Shown: piece by piece, positions 1 to 5,176 of the stretch | How the letters are laid out: each line of letters opens with the position of its first letter | Position numbering within the stretch: the stretch's first letter is position 1 | From: Limnohabitans sp. | GTDB taxonomy: Bacteria; Pseudomonadota; Gammaproteobacteria; Burkholderiales; Burkholderiaceae_C | Length of the DNA stretch: 9,342 bases | Reading direction: 5' to 3' | Assembly: GCA_018883305.1 (NCBI GenBank) | Contig: VEQI01000105.1 | Span: 1 to 9,342 of the forward strand | Translations under genes and position numbers: made by a program | The notes under the pieces: generated by a model | What the model saw: the letters and a program-made list of their open reading frames with translations, nothing else | What the model was told of the DNA's origin: nothing | Database searches by the model: none

Positions 1-150
1 ATCACGCACCAAGAGCCGTCCCCGCTGAAGGTGCTTATTCCGCACACCGGGCGGCCCGCCCAGCCACGCCTGTTGTCGCGCGGCCTGCAAATCTTGCAGC
101 AGTGCCTGATAGGCCGCCGCATTCAGTTCTTGATCAGTTTCCATCGTCAT
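1..150 (-). CDS. Acyl-CoA carboxylase carboxyltransferase (beta) subunit, N-terminal fragment
   Basis: Only the first 50 codons lie in the window; the gene continues past the left edge. The visible N-terminus is a charged helix (ETDQELNAAAYQALLQDLQA), then RNKHLQRGRLLVRD. That matches the opening of biotin-dependent carboxyltransferase subunits of the MccB/PccB/AccD type, where an R-x-x-H-x-x-RGKLL-x-RERI motif precedes the crotonase-like catalytic core. Such enzymes transfer CO2 from carboxybiotin to an acyl-CoA. The ATG at 150 lies 12 nt after the TGA of the upstream CoA ligase, so the two are probably co-transcribed; a second in-frame ATG at 144 is possible. The dehydrogenase and hydratase across the divergent promoter suggest a methylcrotonyl- or geranyl-CoA-type carboxylase. 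That is inference, since specificity cannot be read from 50 residues. The biotin-carrying alpha subunit is not in view. Confidence 0.68.
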   Translation of the reverse strand, partial: MTMETDQELNAAAYQALLQDLQAARQQAWLGGPPGVRNKHLQRGRLLVRD

Positions 151-162
151 CGCTCGGTTCGT

Positions 163-1530
163 TCAAGCACCCGACAGATCGGGCATTTTTCTCAAGGTGA
201 GCGCCACTTTCTGCGCACCCGGTGCGTCAAAAAAGCCATGCCGCACCATCCGCACCTCCACCTTGACCGACAGCGCATTGCGCACGCGTGTCTCCACCTG
301 CTGAACGGCGGCGGTATCGGTGTCAGGCGTGACGCCCGGCGCACGCTCCACCAGCAACTTCAGGTTGTCTTGAGTGGTGTGCCCTTCAAAGTCAGCCACC
401 ACACGCACCACACCGCCCACGAGCGGTTTCATGGCAGACACCAGGTCTTGGATGGCCGAGGGAAAGAGATTGATGCCACGCACAATCAGCATGTCATCGG
501 TGCGGCCAAAGCAGCGAATGGCGGGCGTGGTACGCCCACCCGGTCCGCCCATGGCCGTGACGGTGATGTGATCGCCTGAACGGAACCTAAGCACCGGTGA
601 AGCTTGTCGCCCCAAAGCGGTGTAGACCAACTCACCAGTGGCGCCTTCGCGCCATGGGACGGTTTCACCACTCACCGGATCGATCAGCTCAGCCAGCACG
701 TGGTCTGGGGCCACCAAATACATGCCTCGCTGATCCTCGGCCTCGGCCCAATACACACAGCCCAGATCGGTGCCACCCATGACCTCGCAGCACATGGCGC
801 CCCAATGCTGCTGCAAGCCTTCACGAATGGCTGGTATACCCCCGCCAGGCTCCCCTCCAACCACCAGGCGCTCCACACCGAGCGAAGTGGCCGAGCGACC
901 AATGAGTGTGGGCGCCACTTGCGCCAGATACAGCAGAAAGTTGGGTGTGCCGACGATGCAACGCGGGTGCGCATCGCGCGCCGCGATGAGCAAGCGGTCC
1001 ACGCCGCCGTCTGCCCCCACCGGAATGTCCACGGCGCCAATGCGGCTCACCCCCTGCCAGATCGGGATGCCCCCCACGAAGCCCTTGCTCATGGAGAAGG
1101 CATGCAACACCGTGTCGTGGGGGCGAATGCCGCAGGCATATAAACCGCGCGCCGTCATCTCCGACCAGTTGACTTGGTCCGTCTGCGTGAGGCCCACATA
1201 CGCCGGACTGCCCGTGGTGCCAGAAGACGCCTGCACCTGCACAATGTCGCGCCAGTCCGCAGCCTGGTGCAGCCCCAGCAACGGAGCGGCTTGCAAGCTG
1301 TCCCGGAGCTCCTGCTTGGTGGTCATGGGAATGCGCTGTAAATCGTCCAGGCTACGAATGTCTGTGGCGGCTATCTTGGCATCGGCCAACTTGCGCTGGT
1401 AGAGCGCGGAACGGTCTGCCAGGTAGGCCAGCTGGACTTGCAGACGTTGCAACTGCATGGCCTGGATGTCCGCCCAGGGCATGGATTCCACAGAACTGAA
1501 AGGTGCCGAGCTGGGGTGTGCATGTGGCAT
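163..1530 (-). CDS. PaaK-family (phenylacetate--CoA ligase-like) acyl-CoA ligase
   Basis: A 455-aa adenylate-forming enzyme that should activate a carboxylic acid with ATP and CoA in the cytoplasm. Seen in sequence: the nucleotide-binding loop SSGTTGSP (about residues 102-109), GGEPGGG (225-231), the RFRSGD motif (315-320) and GRTDDMLIVRGINLFPSAIQ (342-361), the hinge/C-domain block typical of PaaK proteins. A QKV segment near 440 may supply the catalytic C-terminal lysine. The usual aromatic-Gly-x-Ser/Thr-Glu motif appears instead as MGGTDLG, with Asp where Glu is usual. The ATG at 1530 is preferred because AGGAGG sits 4 nt upstream; an upstream in-frame TTG at 1563 has no such support. It is first in a leftward unit with the carboxyltransferase gene and diverges from the hydratase/dehydrogenase pair. 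The substrate is unknown; a branched or aryl acid is plausible. True phenylacetate activation is unlikely without paa genes nearby. Confidence 0.85.
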   Translation of the reverse strand: MPHAHPSSAPFSSVESMPWADIQAMQLQRLQVQLAYLADRSALYQRKLADAKIAATDIRSLDDLQRIPMTTKQELRDSLQAAPLLGLHQAADWRDIVQVQASSGTTGSPAYVGLTQTDQVNWSEMTARGLYACGIRPHDTVLHAFSMSKGFVGGIPIWQGVSRIGAVDIPVGADGGVDRLLIAARDAHPRCIVGTPNFLLYLAQVAPTLIGRSATSLGVERLVVGGEPGGGIPAIREGLQQHWGAMCCEVMGGTDLGCVYWAEAEDQRGMYLVAPDHVLAELIDPVSGETVPWREGATGELVYTALGRQASPVLRFRSGDHITVTAMGGPGGRTTPAIRCFGRTDDMLIVRGINLFPSAIQDLVSAMKPLVGGVVRVVADFEGHTTQDNLKLLVERAPGVTPDTDTAAVQQVETRVRNALSVKVEVRMVRHGFFDAPGAQKVALTLRKMPDLSGA

Positions 1531-1643
1531 GCTGCCTCCTGGGTTGGATACGTGTTGAACCAAAGATGGGACCGGCCATGGATTAACCGGTCAACCGTCC
1601 GTTTTTGAATGTTAACATGCGGCCATCGACACGAAAGGTCTTC
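1531..1643. promoter_or_regulatory. Divergent promoter/operator region with palindromes
   Basis: This 113-bp gap separates the outward-facing ligase and hydratase genes and must carry both promoters. It contains a perfect 10-bp palindrome, ATGTTAACAT (1609-1618). It also has a near-perfect 12-bp one, TTAACCGGTCAA (1583-1594), whose centre ACCGGT is exact, and AACCG repeats directly at 1585-1589 and 1593-1597. For the leftward unit a fair -35 (TTGACC, minus strand 1594-1589) lies 17 nt from a poor -10 (TCCCAT, 1571-1566). No convincing rightward promoter was seen; TAACAT at 1613-1618 is the best -10 candidate. Palindromes at this position are what a shared dimeric repressor would use. The regulator is unknown: no regulator gene adjoins this region, and the GntR gene downstream belongs to another operon. 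Confidence 0.45.
1535..1540 (-). promoter_or_regulatory. Shine-Dalgarno site deciding the ligase start
   Basis: AGGAGG on the minus strand lies 4 nt upstream of the ATG at 1530. It fixes the ligase start there rather than at the upstream TTG at 1563. Confidence 0.75.
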
Positions 1644-2429
1644 ATGAACCCGTCCGTCCAAATCACCCGTCCACGCCCTGGGGTAGCCCTGATCACCCTG
1701 TCTCGACCCGAGCGCTTGAACGCCATTGATCCGCAGATGAACGACACCATGGCGCAGACGCTGATCGAACTGGAGCGCGACGACCAGGTGCGCTGCATCG
1801 TGATCACCGGTGCCGGCGACCGCGCCTTCTGTGCCGGTGCCGACATCCCCACCTTATTGCCCTACTTGGAAACCCACATTCGGCAAGGCTGCGATGACCC
1901 GCAGCTTGGTGGCGTGACCCACCGTACCCTGACCACCAAGCCGCTGATAGCGGCCATCAATGGACTGGCCATGGGTGGCGGGATGGAGATTGCGCTGGCC
2001 TGCGACTTGCGCATCGCCTCCACGCAGGCCCGCATGGGCTTGCCTGAAATCAACCTGGGGGTGCTGGCCGGTGCAGGGGGCTGCACGCGGTTGCCACGCA
2101 CTGTGCCGGCGGCCCTGGCCGCTGAAATGATTCTGACCGGTCAACCCATCAACGCGCAGCGTTGCCTGGAGGCGGGCCTGGTGAGTCGCGTGGTGGAGCC
2201 CGCAGCGTTGCTGGACACGGTGTTTGACCTGGCACAAACCATTGCCGCCCGAGCACCCAAGGCCTTGCGTGCGTGCACGGCCTTGCTGCGACGCCCCCGC
2301 TTTGAGGAATTGAACGACGCCTTGGCGCAAGAGCGCCAGGCCTTTGCCGATTTGCTGCTGACGCAAGACGCACAAGAGGGCATTCGCGCCTTCACCGAAA
2401 AACGCCAGCCCGTCTATCGAGACGCTTGA
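1644..2429 (+). CDS. Enoyl-CoA hydratase/isomerase (crotonase) family protein
   Basis: A 261-aa crotonase-fold enzyme, the normal length for this family, expected to add water across the double bond of an enoyl-CoA in the cytoplasm. Both oxyanion-hole regions are clear: FCAGADI (about residues 62-68) and AMGGGMEIALACDLRIAS (109-126). Both glutamates used by hydratases are present, Glu115 in GGMEIAL and Glu135 in GLPEINLG, so it is likely an active hydratase rather than an isomerase or hydrolase relative. The C-terminal FTEKRQPVYR is the usual family ending. The ATG at 1644 is chosen because AAAGG (1634-1638) sits 5 nt upstream; an in-frame TTG at 1605 lies within the promoter region. It is followed after 34 nt by the dehydrogenase, so the two probably form one transcript. 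By context it could be a methylglutaconyl-CoA (LiuC-type) or similar hydratase, but the sequence alone does not settle substrate. Confidence 0.88.
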   Translation: MNPSVQITRPRPGVALITLSRPERLNAIDPQMNDTMAQTLIELERDDQVRCIVITGAGDRAFCAGADIPTLLPYLETHIRQGCDDPQLGGVTHRTLTTKPLIAAINGLAMGGGMEIALACDLRIASTQARMGLPEINLGVLAGAGGCTRLPRTVPAALAAEMILTGQPINAQRCLEAGLVSRVVEPAALLDTVFDLAQTIAARAPKALRACTALLRRPRFEELNDALAQERQAFADLLLTQDAQEGIRAFTEKRQPVYRDA

Positions 2430-2463
2430 TCTCGTTCATCCATTCCACGCCAGGTGTTTCCCC

Positions 2464-3630
2464 ATGACACACACTTCTCCCGACCATCACACGGCCATTG
2501 ACGCCACCGTGCTCGAAGCACTGCGCGACACAGTGCGTCGATTCGCCCTCACGGACGTTGCCCCACTGGCACGTCGCATAGACCGGGATGACTGGTTTGC
2601 ACGGGAGCTCTGGCCCAAGATGGGGGACCTGGGCATCCTGGGACCCACAGTGCGAGAGGAAGATGGCGGACCGGGTTTGAACTACCAGGCGCATGCGGTG
2701 ATCTCAGAAGAAATTTCGCGAGTGTCGGGTTCCGTGGGCATTTCTTATGTGGCGCACTCCAACCTGTGCGTCAACCAGATTCAGCGCCATGGCACGCTTG
2801 AACAAAAGCGCCGCTTCCTGCCCGCCCTGCTGTCAGGGCAGGCCGTGGGCGCCTTGGCCATGAGTGAAGCCAATGCCGGGTCCGATGTGGTGTCCATGCA
2901 ATTGCGCGCCACGCCAACAGGTGATGGCTTTCGCCTCCACGGAAGCAAACTGTGGACCACGAATGGTTGGCATGCAGACACGTATGTGGTCTACGCCAAG
3001 ACGGCGCCAGAAGCGGGTAAAGCGGGCATCACCACGTTCATCGTGGAGCGCAACAGCCCGGGCTTTGAAAGGCGTCAATTGATGGACAAACTGGGCATGC
3101 GCGGATCTGGCACCTGCGAGCTGGTGTTCAACGATTGCTTTGTGCCGGCCAGCCAGGTGCTGGGCACCCTCAACGAAGGCGTGCGTGTACTGATGAGTGG
3201 CCTGGACTATGAGCGACTGATCGCCGCCTCCGCCTGCGTGGGCTTGATGCAAGCGGCATTGGACATCGTACTGCCTTACGTGAGTCAGCGCCAACAGTTT
3301 GGACAACCCATCGGGGAGTTTCAACTGGTGCAGGCCAAGCTGGCAGACATGTTCACCCGCTTGAATGCCAGCCGCGCCTATCTGCACACCATCACCGCAC
3401 GTGTCGATCAGGGCGAGTCCTTGCGCAAGGAAGCAGCCAGCGTGATTCTTTTCGCGGCGGAGGCGGCCACGCAATCGGCGCTGGACGCCATCCAGTGCCT
3501 GGGGGGTAACGGTTACACCAATGACTATGACGCGGGTCGATTGTTGCGTGATGCCAAGCTGTATGAGATTGGTGCGGGGACGTCGGAGATTCGACGCATG
3601 TTGATTGGGCGAGAGTTGATGCGGGGGTGA
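2464..3630 (+). CDS. Isovaleryl-CoA-dehydrogenase-like acyl-CoA dehydrogenase
   Basis: A 388-aa FAD flavoenzyme, full length for the family, predicted to oxidise an acyl-CoA to the 2,3-enoyl-CoA and pass electrons to electron-transfer flavoprotein. Signatures seen: ALAMSEANAGSD (130-141), KLWTTNG (162-168), QRQQFGQPIGEFQLVQ (275-290) and the C-terminal IGAGTSEIRR (369-378). The key observation is the location of the catalytic base. The usual medium-chain position (the E of YEGT) is Ala371 here, while LDYERL supplies Glu250. This arrangement is characteristic of isovaleryl-CoA dehydrogenases and their relatives. The ribosome-binding site is weak (CCAGG about 10 nt before the ATG). It forms a likely two-gene unit with the hydratase and opposes the ligase/carboxylase genes, fitting degradation of a beta-methyl-branched acyl-CoA. 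LiuA or a citronellyl-CoA-type dehydrogenase are alternatives. Confidence 0.88.
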   Translation: MTHTSPDHHTAIDATVLEALRDTVRRFALTDVAPLARRIDRDDWFARELWPKMGDLGILGPTVREEDGGPGLNYQAHAVISEEISRVSGSVGISYVAHSNLCVNQIQRHGTLEQKRRFLPALLSGQAVGALAMSEANAGSDVVSMQLRATPTGDGFRLHGSKLWTTNGWHADTYVVYAKTAPEAGKAGITTFIVERNSPGFERRQLMDKLGMRGSGTCELVFNDCFVPASQVLGTLNEGVRVLMSGLDYERLIAASACVGLMQAALDIVLPYVSQRQQFGQPIGEFQLVQAKLADMFTRLNASRAYLHTITARVDQGESLRKEAASVILFAAEAATQSALDAIQCLGGNGYTNDYDAGRLLRDAKLYEIGAGTSEIRRMLIGRELMRG

Positions 3631-3646
3631 GGGGTGCGGCTAAAAT
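3616..3646 (+). promoter_or_regulatory. Candidate sigma-70 promoter for the antiporter leader
   Basis: TTGATG (3616-3621, inside the last codons of the dehydrogenase) and TAAAAT (3641-3646) form a plausible -35/-10 pair with a 19-nt spacer, slightly longer than ideal. Initiation about 7 nt downstream would start an RNA near 3652-3654, exactly where the folded leader begins. That agreement is the main reason for the call. Confidence 0.5.
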
Positions 3647-3651
3647 AAAAC

Positions 3652-3728
3652 CATCACTTGGGTGCTGCCCCATGCGGGACGGCAGGTTTTGCGAAGGTCG
3701 GGCCGCCTCGCATGAAAGCCCATGATGA
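3652..3728 (+). promoter_or_regulatory. Candidate riboswitch leader of the cation antiporter (nhaA-I/Li-I-like)
   Basis: The gap before the antiporter folds as a compact three-way junction. The closing stem pairs TGGG (3659-3662) with CCCA (3719-3722) and extends outward through CATC (3652-3655) with GATG (3724-3727). Arm 2 pairs CTGCC (3665-3669) with GGCAG (3681-3685), capped by CC/GG pairs around ATGCG. Arm 3 pairs GCGA and GG (3691-3697, one bulged A) with CCTCGC (3706-3711), loop TCGGGCCG. The linkers GTTTT and ATGAAAG are left single-stranded. The closing stem contains the start codon(s) at 3722-3730, so control would be of translation initiation. From memory, the arm sequences and cation-transporter context resemble the nhaA-I RNA reported as a lithium riboswitch. 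The pairing is read directly; the family name and ligand are unverified. Confidence 0.5.
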
Positions 3729-4984
3729 TGTCGCACACACTTATCCAATTCATCGGTGCCCTGCTGTTCGGCGTTGCGCTGCTGCATACATTTTCGACCC
3801 AGTACTTCGAGCACCTGGCCCACACCCGCCCCAAACATGCGGGCATCTGGCACTTATTGGGCGAGGTGGAAGTCGTGTTTGGCTTGTGGGCCACAGTGCT
3901 GATGCTGTGCATGTTTTTGATACTGGGCCAACAGAGCGCACTGGCGTACATCAACGGTCGAAACTTCACTGAACCGATGTTCGTCTTCGTCATCATGGTC
4001 ATGGCAGGTACACGGCCAATCTTGCAGTTGACCGATGCTGTGGTGCAGGTTGTCGCCCGGTGTTTGCCGCTGACACCCGGCGTTGGACTGTATTTTTTGA
4101 CGCTGGCCATGGTTCCCCTGGTGGGCTCCTTCATTACCGAACCAGCCGCAATGACCTTGGCCGCGTTGCTGCTGCGGTCAACACTCTTCAGTCAAAACAT
4201 TCCCTCGCTACTGAAATACGCCACGGTGGGCGTTTTGTTCGTCAACATTTCAATCGGTGGAACGTTGACGCCATTCGCCGCTCCGCCCGTCCTCATGGTG
4301 GCAGGGAAGTGGAACTGGGACATCAAATTCATGCTCCTCACATTTGGCTGGAAAGCGGCGCTGGCTGTCGTGATCAACGCTGGGATGGTGACGATGCTGT
4401 TCCGGCACCATTTGACGTATCAGGGGCATCGCAAAGTCGCGCCTGCGCCGCTATCCTTCACCGTTGCCATGGTCCATGTCACATTTCTGGCTTTGGCGGT
4501 GATGTTTGCCCATCATCCGCCCATGTTCATGGGCGTATTTCTATTATTCTTGGGCTATACGACCGCCTATCCCGAGCACCAGGACCGGTTAATCCTTCGG
4601 GAAGCATTGTTGGTGGCTTTTTTCCTGGCCGGACTGGTGGTCTTGGGTGGGGTACAGCAATGGTGGCTGGAGCCCATGCTGATGCAGCTAGACACCCAGG
4701 CCGTCTTTTTCGGAGCTACCGCCCTCACAGCTATCACAGACAATGCCGCTTTAACCTACCTCGGTTCGCTGGTTGAGAATTTAAGCGACGAATTCAAAGT
4801 GGCCCTGGTTGCTGGAGCGGTAACCGGTGGTGGACTGACCGTCATTGCCAACGCACCGAATCCTGCGGGGGTAGCCATCTTGCGCACCAAATTCGCGGAG
4901 GGCACGATCCACCCCTTGGGTTTACTATTGGCGGCGTTGCCGCCAACTGCTGTAGCCGCGTTGATATTTCAATTTGGGCGTTGA
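3722..4984 (+). CDS. Putative Na+/H+ antiporter (ion transporter superfamily, DUF1504-like)
   Basis: A 420-aa integral inner-membrane protein with about 11-12 hydrophobic segments, for example residues 6-22, 50-70, 120-135, 203-225, 246-263, 294-310 and 396-416. It appears to belong to the putative Na+/H+ antiporter family formerly DUF1504 (Pfam Na_H_antiport_3), expected to exchange protons for Na+ or Li+. Two matching half-sites are visible. ITEPAAMTLAALLL (138-151) then GGTLTPFAAPPVLMVA (179-194) corresponds to ITDNAALTYLGSLV (338-351) then GGGLTVIANAPNPAG (369-383). Such paired hairpins usually form the ion site, with Glu140 and Asp340 as candidate ligands. Three consecutive ATG codons (3722, 3725, 3728) follow a weak GAAAG; the latter two give better spacing. 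No other gene shares its strand nearby, and its promoter and leader appear to be its own. Its ion specificity is not determinable from sequence. Confidence 0.78.
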   Translation: MMMSHTLIQFIGALLFGVALLHTFSTQYFEHLAHTRPKHAGIWHLLGEVEVVFGLWATVLMLCMFLILGQQSALAYINGRNFTEPMFVFVIMVMAGTRPILQLTDAVVQVVARCLPLTPGVGLYFLTLAMVPLVGSFITEPAAMTLAALLLRSTLFSQNIPSLLKYATVGVLFVNISIGGTLTPFAAPPVLMVAGKWNWDIKFMLLTFGWKAALAVVINAGMVTMLFRHHLTYQGHRKVAPAPLSFTVAMVHVTFLALAVMFAHHPPMFMGVFLLFLGYTTAYPEHQDRLILREALLVAFFLAGLVVLGGVQQWWLEPMLMQLDTQAVFFGATALTAITDNAALTYLGSLVENLSDEFKVALVAGAVTGGGLTVIANAPNPAGVAILRTKFAEGTIHPLGLLLAALPPTAVAALIFQFGR

Positions 4985-5176
4985 TCGGTTTTTTTGGTTT
5001 GCACGCCATTGAGGACGTCACCATTGAGCGTCCTCGTCATCAAAAGTGGGCACTTTGCCAATGACGAGGTTGCCCATGTGAACACTTCAATGGTTGGTTG
5101 CCAGTAGCGAAACTCACTTCTTCATGTTCACCGCCGCATTAAAGTCTGCTTTGGCAAAAATATTGGGTGATATCGC
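4985..5176. other. Convergent intergenic region with nested inverted repeats
   Basis: This 192-bp gap lies between the 3' ends of the antiporter and the GGT-family gene. I see no credible coding sequence; a short open frame across 5094-5282 runs into the GGT gene and lacks a convincing ribosome-binding site. A seven-T run (4989-4995) follows the antiporter stop but has no good stem before it. The middle part, 5006-5093, is strongly self-complementary and is listed separately. It is somewhat more AT-rich than the flanking operons. Confidence 0.6.
5006..5093. repeat. Nested, mutually exclusive stem-loops in the convergent gap
   Basis: GAGGACG (5011-5017) pairs with CGTCCTC (5029-5035). CCTCGTCAT (5032-5040) pairs perfectly with ATGACGAGG (5061-5069), enclosing a small AAAGT/ACTTT hairpin (5043-5047 with 5052-5056). 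The two stems share CCTC, so only one can form at a time. CCATTGAG occurs twice (5006-5013 and 5021-5028), and either copy can pair with CTTCAATGG (5085-5093). TGGGCA (5047-5052) also complements TGCCCA (5071-5076). The stems work on either strand, but no T-run follows on either side as in a standard intrinsic terminator. Possible roles are 3'-end protection or termination for both transcripts, a small RNA, or a decayed palindromic element. Confidence 0.5.

Noticed and set aside
684..1402. Long open frames on both strands inside the CoA ligase region (684-1040 minus, 604-1143 and 770-1402 plus).
   Set aside because: Their translations show no family features and are rich in Cys, Arg, Ser and Trp. 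The overlapping ligase frame carries unmistakable conserved motifs throughout.
2833..3474. A 213-codon minus-strand frame opposite the acyl-CoA dehydrogenase.
   Set aside because: A shadow of GC-rich codon use; the dehydrogenase frame has all diagnostic motifs in order.
4060..4776. A 238-codon plus-strand frame within the antiporter.
   Set aside because: It lies in an alternative frame of a gene with a continuous membrane-protein pattern, lacks a ribosome-binding site, and resembles no family.
4989..4995. Seven-T run just after the antiporter stop, considered as an intrinsic terminator.
   Set aside because: No stable GC-rich stem precedes it; the good stems in this gap lie downstream of the run.
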